A DNA stretch of 64,000 nucleotides from G963717155 sp963717155 (GCA_963717155.1 OY970326.1:2356001-2420000), one strand, 5' to 3'. Shown: positions 7,977 to 17,139, numbered from the stretch's first letter. Translations and numbers: made by a program. The notes: generated from the letters alone by a model not told the origin.

Positions 7977-8213
7977 ATGCACTACAACGACAGCAACAGC
8001 GCCGTCGCACGAGCGTCGCGCATCCGCCACGCGCACGACATGGAGGCCACCCAGCTCGACTCGATGCACCGCCGAGCGGTGCCCGAGCGCCCGAACGTGT
8101 TCTCGCGGGCCATCACCCGGCTCCGGCGTCAGAGCACTCCGAGCACGACGCCCGTGCCGGTCAGCAGCGAGACCCAGGCCGCGACCGTTGCCGTGCTGAG
8201 GACGAACAGATAA
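7977..8213 (+). CDS. Small hypothetical protein
   Basis: A 78-aa reading frame with ATG start and a weak purine-rich stretch (GAGGGAGAGCGGGACG) upstream. The product is hydrophilic, His- and Arg-rich at the N-terminus and Thr/Ser-rich at the C-terminus, with no recognisable domain. It lies between repeat copies A and B, and its 3' end overlaps a minus-strand frame running out of repeat B. It may be a real small gene or chance. Confidence 0.3.
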   Translation: MHYNDSNSAVARASRIRHAHDMEATQLDSMHRRAVPERPNVFSRAITRLRRQSTPSTTPVPVSSETQAATVAVLRTNR

Positions 8214-8259
8214 CCATCACAGGTGGCAGTGAACGCGGAACGCTCGCGGGTGGCGTCCA

Positions 8260-8350
8260 CCAGACGTTTCCGACCCGTCGCAACCGTGATCGCGGTCAGG
8301 CCGCGACGAACATGGGCCACGAAGATCACAGGTGGCGCGGGTTCGAAGGA
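8260..8350 (-). repeat. Copy B of a 91-bp repeat, left arm of a large inverted repeat
   Basis: Pairs as an inverted repeat with copy C (8417-8507), roughly three quarters of bases matching. Similarity extends more weakly outward on both sides. On the minus strand it encodes SFEPAPPV, then GLTAITVATGRKRL. The 66-bp centre between B and C also holds an inverted partial copy (about 8372-8398). Together with copies A and C it accounts for most of the gene-poor 8214-8625 interval. Confidence 0.75.
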
Positions 8351-8416
8351 ATACAGGTTGAGCACGAAGCTCTCGAACCGCGACCTGTGGGTCTTTCGAA
8401 CCGCCGCCACCTTCGA

Positions 8417-8507
8417 TCCTTCGAACCAGCGCGACCCGTGGATCTTCGTGACGATTGCGTGGTCGGCCTAGCCGCTATCACGGTTGCGATGGGTCGACGA
8501 CGTCTGC
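8417..8507 (+). repeat. Copy C of a 91-bp repeat, right arm of a large inverted repeat
   Basis: Inverted relative to copies A and B. Read on the plus strand it encodes SFEPARPV, then GLAAITVAMGRRRL, closely matching the minus-strand peptide of copy B. The two arms point outward as two small divergent frames. Confidence 0.75.
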
Positions 8508-8625
8508 GTGCCTCCACACGCAGCCCGTTCTCGGTTCCGAGAACCACGCTCCCCACCTGGGTCTTTTCTGAGACTGGCACGGCCCGCGACCCGCATCCGA
8601 GTCGCCCGGTGCTCGTCCGCTCTGT

Positions 8626-10002
8626 CTAGGCGTCGCTACGCTCGAACGTCGCCGCACACTCCACGTGCGGCGTGTGCGGGAAGAGGTCGAAGGGCGTCAC
8701 CGAGATCAACCGGTACCCGGCCTCGTCGAGCAGCTTGCCGTTGCCGGCGAGCGTCGTCGGATTGCACGACACATAGACGAGGCGGCGCGGGTAGAGCTCG
8801 ACCACGCGACGGACTGCACGCGGCGTGAGCCCCGCGCGCGGCGGGTCTACGACCACGACGTCCGGGCGCGGAAGCCCATCCTCCAGCAAGGGCCGGATCG
8901 CCTTGGCGGCATCGCCGACCACGAACTCGACGTTTCCCACCCCGTTCAGCAGCGCGTTCTCGCGTGCGCGCTCGACCGCCTCCTCGACGATCTCGACCCC
9001 GATCACGCGCGACGCGCCGCCTGCCAGCGCCAGCGCGATCGAGCCGATGCCCGAGTACAGGTCCCACACGACCTCGCGGCCGGTCAGGGACGCCCGGCGG
9101 ACAGCCTCGCCATACAGCAGATCGGTCATCTCGGTGTTGGTCTGCAGGAACGATCCCGCCGAGACGCGCAGGCGGAGACCGAGGATCTCCTCCTCGAACC
9201 AGCCGCGACCGAAGACCACGCGGGCCGCGAGGCCCGAGGTCGTGTCGGCAACACCCTCGTTCACCGCGTGCAGCACTCCGACGACGGCGGGACAGCGCTC
9301 GGCGAGCAGCCGCTCGAGCTCGGCGAAGTCGGGATTCGGGCCCGGGCTCGTCACGAGCACGCACAGCACCTCGCCCGTGCGAATGCCCTCGCGCACGACC
9401 AGGTGGCGGAGAAATCCGAGCTCGTCCTTCTGGTCGTACGCCTCGAGTCCCTCGGCACGCGCCCAGTCGCGGAACGCCTCGCGCACGACCCCGCCGTTCG
9501 GGCCCGCGAGCAGACAGGTCTCGAGCGCGAGCACCTCGTCCCAGCGGCCAGCGGCGTGGAATCCCGGCGCCGGCCCATCGGGGCTACGCGTCCACGTGTA
9601 CTCGAGCTTGTTGCGGTACCCGAACTGCCGCACGGCGGGAACGATGTCGGCGAGCTCGAAGCCGCTCAGCCCACCGATCCGCTCCAGCGCGTCGCGGATC
9701 TGGGCGTGCTTGTGCTCGAGCTGGCGCTCGTACGCGAGGTCCTGCCAGCGACAACCACCGCAGTGGCCGAAGTGCGGGCAGGGCGCCGTGACGTGGTCCG
9801 GCCCGAACGCGAGCGTCTCGACGCGGACAGCCTCGCCGTGCCGGCGCTTGACCTTGACGATGCGCGCGCGCACGCGGTCGCCGGGCAGCGCGCCACTGAC
9901 GAACACGACGACGCCGTCGTGACGCGCAACGCCGCGCCCGCCGAAGGCGAGCGTGTCGATCGCGAGCTCGAGCTCGTCACCTGGGCGGAAGGGGGGACGC
10001 AC
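8626..10002 (-). CDS. rlmD: RlmD/TrmA-family RNA (uracil-C5)-methyltransferase
   Basis: SAM-dependent methylation of uracil C5 in rRNA or tRNA. The 458-aa protein starts with a TRAM RNA-binding domain (residues about 1-60). Iron-sulphur cysteines follow (CPHFGHCGGCRWQ), then the methyltransferase domain with DLYSGIGSIALALA (SAM binding), VDPPRAGL, and VSCNPTTLA carrying the catalytic cysteine. The GTG at 10002 begins at the TRAM domain and lies nine bases after the stop of the upstream MFS gene on the same strand, so they are co-transcribed. The upstream frame is open through the MFS gene but is only its shadow. Whether the target is 23S rRNA U1939 or tRNA U54 cannot be settled from sequence, so the symbol is tentative. 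Confidence 0.9.
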   Translation of the reverse strand: MRPPFRPGDELELAIDTLAFGGRGVARHDGVVVFVSGALPGDRVRARIVKVKRRHGEAVRVETLAFGPDHVTAPCPHFGHCGGCRWQDLAYERQLEHKHAQIRDALERIGGLSGFELADIVPAVRQFGYRNKLEYTWTRSPDGPAPGFHAAGRWDEVLALETCLLAGPNGGVVREAFRDWARAEGLEAYDQKDELGFLRHLVVREGIRTGEVLCVLVTSPGPNPDFAELERLLAERCPAVVGVLHAVNEGVADTTSGLAARVVFGRGWFEEEILGLRLRVSAGSFLQTNTEMTDLLYGEAVRRASLTGREVVWDLYSGIGSIALALAGGASRVIGVEIVEEAVERARENALLNGVGNVEFVVGDAAKAIRPLLEDGLPRPDVVVVDPPRAGLTPRAVRRVVELYPRRLVYVSCNPTTLAGNGKLLDEAGYRLISVTPFDLFPHTPHVECAATFERSDA

Positions 10003-10010
10003 GTGCGGGC

Positions 10011-11156
10011 TCAGGGTAGCTGCGGCGCCGCGCGAGGGAGTCCGAGCGACAGCAGCGTGCCCAGCCCGGCGAGCAACGCCGCGGCCGGCCAGAGCGCGCG
10101 ATAGCCCGCGCTGTCCGCAAGCATGCCGAGGGGGACCGCCCCGAGCGCCCCTCCGCCGAAGAGCACGGTCGAGGCAAGCCCGACAGCCTGCCCTGCGCGG
10201 CGTGGCCCGGCGAGCTCGCCGGCGATCGCGTACAGCACGCCGTTGAACCCGAGAGCCCCGAACGCGAAGAAGGCGACGGCCGGCAGCTGCACGGCGAGGC
10301 CCTGCCCGCTCGCGAGCCAGAAGACGAGGGCGCCGACCGTCGCGATCAGACCGACGTCGCGCAGCGTCGTGCGGCGCCGGCTGCCGCCGTGGCGATCGGC
10401 GAGCCTGCCGAACACGATGCGCGCCGTCATCGCCGACAGCGACACCACCGTGAACACCACCGCTGCCCCGGCAGTCGACACGCCGGACGAGCGGGCTGCC
10501 GGAACGATGAAGGTCAGGATCGTGGTCAGCGCACACACCTGCAGGAAGCCGATCGACAGCAGACGCAGCATCCCGGGCACCCGCAGCACTCCTCGCACAT
10601 CCATGACCTTCCTTCCGGGCACTGCTGCCTGCAGGGCACCGCCCGGCGACGCGAGTCCGAAGGAGATCGCCGTGACCGCCGTCAGGATGCCGCTCGCGGC
10701 CAGCGCGAGTCCGATCCCGCCGATCGCCGCGAGACCGGGCAGCAGGAACGATGCGACGAGACCGCCGGCGGCGACCGACATCTGCCGTATCCCGAGCGCG
10801 GTCCCGCGGCGCTCGGCGGGGAACCCGTGGAACACCGAGATCGTGCCCGCCACCTGGATCAGCGAGCCCGCGATCCCGGAGAGGAACAGGCAGATCGCAA
10901 GGGCGGCAACGCCCGGGGTGTAGCCGCCGATCGCGAGCAGGGCCCCGGTCGCGGCACCGCCGATCACGAGCGGCAGGCGGGGTCCGAAGCGGTCGACCAC
11001 GACTCCGGCCGCAACGAGCGCGACGGCATTGCCGACGGCGGTCGCCGAGATGAGCGCGCCCAGGCCGGCGGCCGAGAGGCCGTAGGTCTCCGCGAGGTCG
11101 GGGCCGAGTGCACCGAGGCCCCACTGGACGATCGAGACGGAGGTCTGGCACGCCAC
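10011..11156 (-). CDS. MFS transporter
   Basis: Major facilitator superfamily permease of about 12 helices. The inter-helix 2-3 motif is VVDRFGPRLPLVIGG, and the corresponding loop of the second half is VFGRLADRHGG. No ATG is available near the expected N-terminus. The first canonical in-frame start is GTG at 11156 (VACQTSVSIVQWG), which keeps helix 1. An ATA at 11192, overlapping the stop of the upstream gene, would give a slightly longer product. The substrate is not predictable. It sits between an unknown gene and rlmD in a minus-strand run with very short gaps. Confidence 0.85.
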   Translation of the reverse strand: MACQTSVSIVQWGLGALGPDLAETYGLSAAGLGALISATAVGNAVALVAAGVVVDRFGPRLPLVIGGAATGALLAIGGYTPGVAALAICLFLSGIAGSLIQVAGTISVFHGFPAERRGTALGIRQMSVAAGGLVASFLLPGLAAIGGIGLALAASGILTAVTAISFGLASPGGALQAAVPGRKVMDVRGVLRVPGMLRLLSIGFLQVCALTTILTFIVPAARSSGVSTAGAAVVFTVVSLSAMTARIVFGRLADRHGGSRRRTTLRDVGLIATVGALVFWLASGQGLAVQLPAVAFFAFGALGFNGVLYAIAGELAGPRRAGQAVGLASTVLFGGGALGAVPLGMLADSAGYRALWPAAALLAGLGTLLSLGLPRAAPQLP

Positions 11157-11188
11157 CGCGAGGCCGAGGAGCCGCGCCGCCGACGTGC

Positions 11189-11641
11189 CTATGGTGCGTC
11201 CTCCGCTGCGTCGCGGTCGTCCCCGTCCGCCAGCTCCGTCACGTACAGCGCGGCGCAGAAGCGCCTCCAGGTCAGGAGCGGATCCTCGCCCGGCGGCGCG
11301 ACGAGCTCGCGCAGCACGTGCTGGACGCGCGGGAGGCGCGCCGCCGTCGCCCGCGCGTACTCGCCCCGCACGGCCTCGAACAGCGCGAGCGTGCGGTCCC
11401 GCGTATGCAGTTCCTCGGCGATCGCGAGCACCGCCGGCCCGTCCGGATCGTCGCCGCTCTCCGGGTCGCCGGCGGCCGCGGCGAGGTAGCTCGCACGCCG
11501 GACCGCGGCGTATGCCTCGTCCGGGTCGATGCCGACCCTGTCGCGAACGCGCGCCAGCAGCACCGGCGCGGCGAGCGCGGCCCACTCGCCCTCGGGATAC
11601 GAGGCGAGCGCGAGGTCGACATCTCGCAGCTCCACCGCCAC
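11189..11641 (-). CDS. Conserved-looking hypothetical protein
   Basis: I do not recognise this family. A 150-aa, mostly helical, acidic product from GTG at 11641 (a second GTG lies at 11635). Notable stretches are VELRDVDLALASYPEGEW and RDRTLALFEAVRGEYARATAARLPRVQHVL. It has no signal peptide or membrane segment. It starts ten bases after the yjbQ-like gene and its stop overlaps the probable start of the MFS gene, so it belongs to the same transcript. The much longer frame extending to 11824 is a shadow of yjbQ. Confidence 0.6.
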   Translation of the reverse strand: MAVELRDVDLALASYPEGEWAALAAPVLLARVRDRVGIDPDEAYAAVRRASYLAAAAGDPESGDDPDGPAVLAIAEELHTRDRTLALFEAVRGEYARATAARLPRVQHVLRELVAPPGEDPLLTWRRFCAALYVTELADGDDRDAAEDAP

Positions 11642-11651
11642 TCGAGGCAGC

Positions 11652-12044
11652 CTAAATGCTCGAGACCAGCAGCCGGCGCGCGCGCGGCCCATCCCACTCG
11701 AGCAGGAAGATGCGCTGCCAGCGGCCGAGCACCAGCCCGTCGGCGGCGACGGGAAGCACGACCGAGGTGCCGACGAGCGCGACTGCCAGGTGGGCATCGG
11801 AGTTGCCCTCGGCGTGGCGGTCATCCTGCCCCTCGCGTGGGGCGAGCCGCTCGAGCCGGCGCACGAGGTCGCCCGCGACGTCGGGGTCGTAGCCCTCGTT
11901 GACCGTCACCCCCGCCGTCGTGTGGGGCGAGGCGACGAGCACCGCTCCCTGGTGGAGGTCCAGCTCGACGACGGCGCGCACGACGGCATCCGTCACGTCG
12001 ACGAGCTCGCGCGGCCGCGTCGTCCGTACCGGAACCTCGATCAC
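11652..12044 (-). CDS. yjbQ: YjbQ/UPF0047 family protein
   Basis: A 130-aa protein of the YjbQ family. Some members show weak thiamine-phosphate synthase activity when overproduced, but the physiological role is open. Family signatures are complete: SPHTTAGVTVNEGYDPDV, DRHAEGNSDAHL, VVLPVADG-like VVLPVAADG, and LGRWQRIFLLEWDGPR. The GTG at 12044 overlaps the stop of the upstream GGDEF/HD-GYP gene by four bases (GTGA), which indicates translational coupling. The conserved His residues are all present. Confidence 0.88.
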   Translation of the reverse strand: MIEVPVRTTRPRELVDVTDAVVRAVVELDLHQGAVLVASPHTTAGVTVNEGYDPDVAGDLVRRLERLAPREGQDDRHAEGNSDAHLAVALVGTSVVLPVAADGLVLGRWQRIFLLEWDGPRARRLLVSSI

Positions 12045-15037
12045 GAGGCCTCGAGGCGCATGTAGGCGAGCTCCTCGAGGAATGCCTGGACGACCCTCGG
12101 ATCGAACTGGCTTCCCGCACATGCGCGAAGCTCGGCGACCGCGGCATCCCGTGTCAGCGCCCGGCGATACGGCCGGTCCGAGACCATCGCGTCGAACGCA
12201 TCGCACACCGCGACGATGCGCGACTCGAGCGGGATCGCTTCGCCGGAGAGGCCATCGGGGTAGCCGAAGCCGTCGAACCGCTCGTGCGACGCCCGCACGA
12301 TCGGCGCCACCGTGCGCAGCCGCGGCACCGGCTCGAGGATCCGCGCCCCGAGCTCGGGATGGCAGCGCATCGCGCGGGTCTCCTCCTCGTTGAGCGGTCC
12401 CGGCTTGCGCAGGAGCTCCGAGGCGACTCCGATCTTGCCGATGTCGTGCAGTGCCGCCCCGTGCTCCAGGCGGCGAAGCGCCGATGGCCCGAGTCCCAGC
12501 CTGCGTCCGACGGCGACGGCGAAGTCGACGATCGCGAGCGCGTGTCGCGACGTCGCGGGATCCTGGACCTCGAGCGCGCTGACGAGCGACTCGACGGTCG
12601 CGAGGAAGCTGGCCTCGGCGAGCTCCGTCGAGCGGTGCGCGCGCAGCGCGAGCGCGACCTGCGCCGTGATGTCCTCCAGCACCGTGATCTCGTCGGGCCG
12701 GAACCGCGGGCCTGCGATGCGCGTCACGACCAGGCTTCCGCGCAGCACGCCGTCGACCACGATCGGAAGCGCCGCGAGGCACGTCTCGGGGGTGTAGGCG
12801 ACGCCCTCGAGCTGCATGGCGGGCGCCGGCCCGTCGAGCAGGACCACCTCCGGTGCGCGCTGATCGCGCCAGATGATCGAGTCGATGAAGCCGAGGCGCC
12901 TGATGCTCGCGGCGTCGACACCGTGTGCGTGGACGAGCTCGGTGCGATGGGGGTCGAGGCGCTGCCACAGCGAGAGCCGATCCGCGTGGACGCACGCGGC
13001 GGTGTGCTCGCACGCGGCGCGCCCGACCTCCTCGAGCGTCTCGCAGCGTGCCAGCGCGACAGCGAGCGACGCGGCCGGACTCCGGCCTTCACGGAGCGGT
13101 GGGACCGGTACCGTCCGAAGCGCGTTCGCCAGGGCCAGTCCTGCGACGCGCGCGGCGACCTCGACGAGCCGGAGGTCGTCGCGATCGAACGGGGCGCCCT
13201 CGTGCGCCGCGAGCGCGAGCACTGCGAGCGGTGGGCTGCCGAGCGGCGCGACCAGCGCCGACGACGGCACGGAGCCGGGCTCGTCGTCGCGAAGGCGCGT
13301 CCGCGCGTCCGCAAGCGCCTCTGCGCCGAGCCCGCGCAGGCTCCGCTCGATCAGCGGGTCGTCGACCGACCCGGCGAGCGCATGGTCCGTCAGCGCGCCC
13401 GCCTCGACCGACCACACGACAGCGACCTCGCCGGGGACCACCTCACGCAGGCCGGCGAGCAGCTCGCGCGTGACCGAGCGTGGCGTACGAGCCGAGCCGA
13501 GGCGCGCGACGAGCGCCTCGAGCTGGCGCATCTGCTCGAACCCGCGCCGCGTGCGCGCCTTCATCGTCGGGGAGCGGCGTGCGACGAGGCGCTCGCTCGC
13601 CATCGTGATCCGGTCCTTGCCAAGCCGCTTCGCCTCGTACAGCGCGGCGTCGGCCGCCTGCATCAGCGTGCGGAGATCGGAGCCGTCGTCGGGGGAGCGT
13701 GCGACGCCGAAGCTCAGGGTGAGCCGCCAGCCGCCGAGGTCGAGCGTCTCGAGTGTCCGCTGGAGGCGCCGGCAGACGGTGCGTGCGTTCGGGCGGCTCG
13801 TCGACGGCAGCAGCAGGGCGAACTCCTCGCCGCCGAGCCGGAACACCGAGTCGCCCGGACGCATGCCGCGGCGAAGGACTCCGGCGACCGCGCGCAGCGC
13901 GTCATCCCCCGCCACGTGCCCGCGCCGGTCGTTCAGCTCCTTGAAGTCATCGAGGTCGGCCAGCACCAGCGCGAACTCCACCTCGGGCGCGGCCTCGATC
14001 AGCGCCAGGGACGTCTCGTGAAAGCGCCGGTGGTTCCACAGGCCCGTCAGGCCGTCGGTCACTGCCGCGCGCTCCGAACGCTCGAGCATGCGCAGCGTGG
14101 AGAGTGCAGTCGAGGCGTGCGCGACGAGCAGCTCGGCCTGCTCGAACGCCTCGGCCTGGATCTCGACGGGGCTGCGCGAGCTTGCGACGAGGAACCCGAG
14201 CAGCTCGTTCCCCGTCCGCATCGGCAGGCCGATGACCTCGTAGCGACCTTCGAGCGAGGCGTCGGGCGAGAGCTGGAGATTCCCGCTCTCCGCGCCCATG
14301 CGGAACGCCTCTCCCCCGGACCCGGCGACGAGCGAGTTGACGGCGGCATCCGACAGCGGGTACAGGCGCTCACGCCCTGCGTGGCACGTCGCGACGACGA
14401 CGAGCTCGTCGCTGCCCTCGGCCGCCTGGACGCAGTCGACATCGAGCACCTCGCCCACGAGGCGCGCCGCCAGCTCGAACAGCGCATGGCGGTCGCGCGT
14501 GCTTGCGAGGCGCAGGAACGAACGGCTCAGCCAGCGAGACCCGGTCGCCCGCTCGAGCTCGCTCGCCGGCAGGGCCGAAAGCGCCTGCTCGACGACCCGC
14601 GTCACGTCGTCGGCCGCTTCACGGATCGTCGGGTCGAGCGGCTCGCGTGACGCGAAGACGATCGCACCCCGTATCCGCCCGCTCGCGAACGGCGACACGA
14701 CGAGCGTCTCGACACCGACTCCGAGAGGCCCCGAGCGCGGGTCCGATGCCGCACCGGCGACGATTCCAATCGAGCGCTCGTCACGCAGGGCATCCGAGAT
14801 CAGCCCGTCGCCGAGCGGATACGAGTTGGTCGTCTCCGCGTACCCGCGCTGCGCTCTCAGCCAGACGCGACCGGCGTCCTCCTCGTACACCGAGAGAAGG
14901 ATCTCGGGACCGAGATGGTGGCGCAGCACGCCGCACGTGACGTCGTAGAGGTCGTCCGTGCTGCGGACACGCGCAAGGGCGCCACGGAGCGCCGCACCAA
15001 GGCTTTGGAGAGCTTCCCCCGAAGATGCTGTCGACAC
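12041..15037 (-). CDS. Multi-GAF GGDEF / HD-GYP protein (c-di-GMP turnover)
   Basis: A 998-aa protein without membrane segments. Apparent order: GAF (about 15-155), GAF (165-320), GGDEF (325-490), GAF-like (510-640), GAF (660-800), HD-GYP (805-990). The GGDEF site is intact (FRLGGEEFALLLP, metal Asp in LADLDDF), so diguanylate cyclase activity is likely. HD-GYP has LHDIGKIG, HPELGARIL and SHERFDGFGYPDGLSG, consistent with phosphodiesterase activity; the first His of the usual HHE is Ser. Having both domains suggests switching by ligands of the GAF domains. GTG start at 15037, divergent from argF with only 47 bases between starts. The gene heads the minus-strand run yjbQ-unknown-MFS-rlmD. Confidence 0.92.
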   Translation of the reverse strand: MSTASSGEALQSLGAALRGALARVRSTDDLYDVTCGVLRHHLGPEILLSVYEEDAGRVWLRAQRGYAETTNSYPLGDGLISDALRDERSIGIVAGAASDPRSGPLGVGVETLVVSPFASGRIRGAIVFASREPLDPTIREAADDVTRVVEQALSALPASELERATGSRWLSRSFLRLASTRDRHALFELAARLVGEVLDVDCVQAAEGSDELVVVATCHAGRERLYPLSDAAVNSLVAGSGGEAFRMGAESGNLQLSPDASLEGRYEVIGLPMRTGNELLGFLVASSRSPVEIQAEAFEQAELLVAHASTALSTLRMLERSERAAVTDGLTGLWNHRRFHETSLALIEAAPEVEFALVLADLDDFKELNDRRGHVAGDDALRAVAGVLRRGMRPGDSVFRLGGEEFALLLPSTSRPNARTVCRRLQRTLETLDLGGWRLTLSFGVARSPDDGSDLRTLMQAADAALYEAKRLGKDRITMASERLVARRSPTMKARTRRGFEQMRQLEALVARLGSARTPRSVTRELLAGLREVVPGEVAVVWSVEAGALTDHALAGSVDDPLIERSLRGLGAEALADARTRLRDDEPGSVPSSALVAPLGSPPLAVLALAAHEGAPFDRDDLRLVEVAARVAGLALANALRTVPVPPLREGRSPAASLAVALARCETLEEVGRAACEHTAACVHADRLSLWQRLDPHRTELVHAHGVDAASIRRLGFIDSIIWRDQRAPEVVLLDGPAPAMQLEGVAYTPETCLAALPIVVDGVLRGSLVVTRIAGPRFRPDEITVLEDITAQVALALRAHRSTELAEASFLATVESLVSALEVQDPATSRHALAIVDFAVAVGRRLGLGPSALRRLEHGAALHDIGKIGVASELLRKPGPLNEEETRAMRCHPELGARILEPVPRLRTVAPIVRASHERFDGFGYPDGLSGEAIPLESRIVAVCDAFDAMVSDRPYRRALTRDAAVAELRACAGSQFDPRVVQAFLEELAYMRLEAS

Positions 15038-15084
15038 GCTCTGACTGTAGCGTTCGAGCTCTCCGACACACGAGAATTCTTCAA

Positions 15085-16044
15085 ATGCCGCTGCCTCTCC
15101 CCGGCTCCGTGAGCACGCTCGCGGGCCGCGACCTCCTCCGCGCGACCGACCTCGCCCCCGTCGAGCTCGGCGGCCTGCTCGATCTGGCGGCGGAGCTCAA
15201 GGCGGCGATGCGCGCGGGCGACCAGCGCCAGCTGTGCCTCGGGCGCACGCTCGGGATGGTGTTCGAGAAGCGCTCGACGCGGACGCGCGTGTCGTTCGAG
15301 GTGGGGATGGCCCAGCTCGGCGGACACGCACTGCACCTGTCGGGCGCCAACGAGCTGCAGATCGGGCGCGGCGAGAGCCTGCGCGACACGGCGATGGTGC
15401 TGTCGCGCTACGTCGACGCGCTGATGGTTCGCACCTACGCGCAGGCCGACATCGAGGAGCTCGCGCGCTTCGCGTCGATACCCGTGATCAACGGCCTCAC
15501 CGACGACGAGCACCCCTGCCAGGCGCTCGCCGACCTCCAGACGCTCGTGGAGCGCTTCGGCGCGCTGCGTGGTCTGCGCCTCGCCTACCTCGGCGACGGG
15601 AACAACGTGTGCCGCTCGCTCGTCGCGCTCGCGGCGATGGCCGGATGCAACGTGATCGTCGCCACTCCCCCCGGCTATCGACTCGACGACGCCAGTATCG
15701 CGTGGTCGAGGGAACGCGCCGAGGCGGCCGGAGGGTCGGTCGTCGAGACGGATGACCCCGACGCCGCCGCGAGCGGGGCCGCTGCGATCTACACCGACGT
15801 GTTCGTATCGATGGGCCAGGAGGCAGACGAGGCTCGCCGCCTCGACGACCTGATGCCCTACCGCATCGATGCCCGACGCGTGGCGCTGCTGGCGCCGGAT
15901 GGCTGCGTGCTGCACTGCCTGCCCGCGCACTACGGGCAGGAGATCGACGAGGACGTGCTGTACGGCGAACGATCGGCCGTCTGGGATCAGGCCGAGAATC
16001 GCCTGCACGCGCAGAAGGCCCTGCTCGCCGCACTGCTCGCTTAG
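15085..16044 (+). CDS. argF: Ornithine carbamoyltransferase
   Basis: Makes citrulline from ornithine and carbamoyl phosphate in arginine synthesis. The carbamoyl-phosphate motif FEKRSTRTRVSFE, the HPCQALADLQT motif and the ornithine-site HCLPAHYG are all present. The length of 319 aa from ATG 15085 is normal; GTG at 15109 is an alternative. There is almost no leader and no Shine-Dalgarno, so leaderless translation is possible. It stands alone, without other arg genes. Its stop codon overlaps the left end of an inverted-repeat element. Confidence 0.96.
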   Translation: MPLPLPGSVSTLAGRDLLRATDLAPVELGGLLDLAAELKAAMRAGDQRQLCLGRTLGMVFEKRSTRTRVSFEVGMAQLGGHALHLSGANELQIGRGESLRDTAMVLSRYVDALMVRTYAQADIEELARFASIPVINGLTDDEHPCQALADLQTLVERFGALRGLRLAYLGDGNNVCRSLVALAAMAGCNVIVATPPGYRLDDASIAWSRERAEAAGGSVVETDDPDAAASGAAAIYTDVFVSMGQEADEARRLDDLMPYRIDARRVALLAPDGCVLHCLPAHYGQEIDEDVLYGERSAVWDQAENRLHAQKALLAALLA

Positions 16045-16321
16045 AGCGCATTTCGGACTGCCCGCGATGTCTGGAGCGCCTGGATCGTCCTACGGTCTGG
16101 GGTCTGTGCTCGTTCCTCGCGTCGACCCCAGGCCTCCGGCGACCCGGATCCCGCTCACCACACGCCCGGTCTCCGAAGACCGCTCCGTCAGCGGGCTCCG
16201 GGGCTTCGCAGGAACGCCGGCCGGCTCTCGAACAGGCCACCAGCCTGCCCATCGAGCCACCCGACGCCCCTGCTCGCTCCAGACACCCCAGCCAAGACGC
16301 GCTCATCCCGAAATGCGCTCT
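16043..16321. repeat. 279-bp element bounded by 14-bp perfect inverted repeats (MITE-like)
   Basis: The ends are AGAGCGCATTTCGG (16043-16056) and its exact reverse complement (16308-16321). Inside, a second matched block TGTCTGGAGCG occurs near both ends, so the terminal repeats extend imperfectly to about 45 bp. There is no credible gene inside. The left end includes the last two bases of the argF stop. It fills the whole interval between argF and the rhomboid gene. The size and ends suggest a non-autonomous mobile element; a structured RNA is the alternative. Confidence 0.6.
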
Positions 16322-16357
16322 TAGCGGCCCGCCAGGCTAGGGTGAGGCGCGAGACCG

Positions 16358-17137
16358 ATGTTCCCCCTGCGCGACAACATTGGGACGAACCGCTTCCCGA
16401 TCGTCACGGCGGCGTTGATCGTCGCGTGCACGCTGATCTTCCTGTTCGAGATCTCGCGTCCGGCCACGACGCTGCCGGGCTACCGGACGGGCATCCAGCG
16501 GTCGGTCTCGGGCTTCGACCGGGTGACCGCCGAGTGGGGCTTCGTGCCCTGCGAGCTCGTCCATCGGTGCAAGTACCCGGGCCGGGCCGACCTCTCGTCG
16601 CCGGACGGAGGCACCGCCGAGGTGCGCGTCGCGCAGCACTCGGCGTGGCTGACCCTGTTCGCCTCGATCTTCATGCACGGAGGCTGGCTGCACATCGTCG
16701 GCAACATGCTGTTCCTCTGGATCTTCGGGAACAACGTCGAGGATCGGATGGGCCGGTTCCGCTACCTGCTCTTCTACCTCGTATGCGGCCTGGTCGCGGC
16801 GCTGACCCAGCTCGCAACCGATCCGTCATCGGGCGTCCCGAACATCGGCGCCTCCGGTGCGATCGCGGGCGTGCTCGGCGCCTACATCGTCCTCTACCCG
16901 CGCGCGCGGGTGCTGACCGCGATCATCCTGCTCGTGTTCTTCGCGATCGTCGAGGTTCCCGCGATCATCCTGCTGGGAGCCTGGTTCCTGCTGCAAGTGC
17001 TCGACGGGTCGGCCGGGCTGGTCTCCGCGGGCGCGGGAGGCGTCGCCTACTTCGCCCACGTGGGCGGCTTCGTGGCAGGACTCCTACTCGTGTGGCCGCT
17101 CGTGCGCGGACGACCCCGCCGCGCGCTTCCGACCTGA
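16358..17137 (+). CDS. Rhomboid-family intramembrane serine protease
   Basis: A 259-aa polytopic membrane protein. Rhomboid features are all visible: FASIFMHGGWLHIVGNMLFLWIFG (loop 1 to helix 2 region) including HxxxN, the catalytic serine in NIGASGAIAG, and the catalytic histidine in YFAHVGGFVAG. About six to seven helices are present. The N-terminus MFPLRDNIGTNRFPIVT is typical of bacterial rhomboids. Start ATG 16358. Convergent with the following minus-strand gene, with a two-base gap. Confidence 0.92.
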   Translation: MFPLRDNIGTNRFPIVTAALIVACTLIFLFEISRPATTLPGYRTGIQRSVSGFDRVTAEWGFVPCELVHRCKYPGRADLSSPDGGTAEVRVAQHSAWLTLFASIFMHGGWLHIVGNMLFLWIFGNNVEDRMGRFRYLLFYLVCGLVAALTQLATDPSSGVPNIGASGAIAGVLGAYIVLYPRARVLTAIILLVFFAIVEVPAIILLGAWFLLQVLDGSAGLVSAGAGGVAYFAHVGGFVAGLLLVWPLVRGRPRRALPT

Positions 17138-17139
17138 CG

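Noticed and set aside
8129..8410. 93-aa minus-strand frame with a hydrophobic end
   Set aside because: It runs out of repeat copy B and overlaps another small frame. The hydrophobic tail has no ribosome site or relatives I know, so it is kept only as part of the repeat finding.
10003..11151. N-terminal extension of the methyltransferase frame through the MFS gene
   Set aside because: The extension is low-complexity Arg/Pro/Gly sequence in a shifted frame of a clear MFS gene; the TRAM domain begins at GTG 10002.
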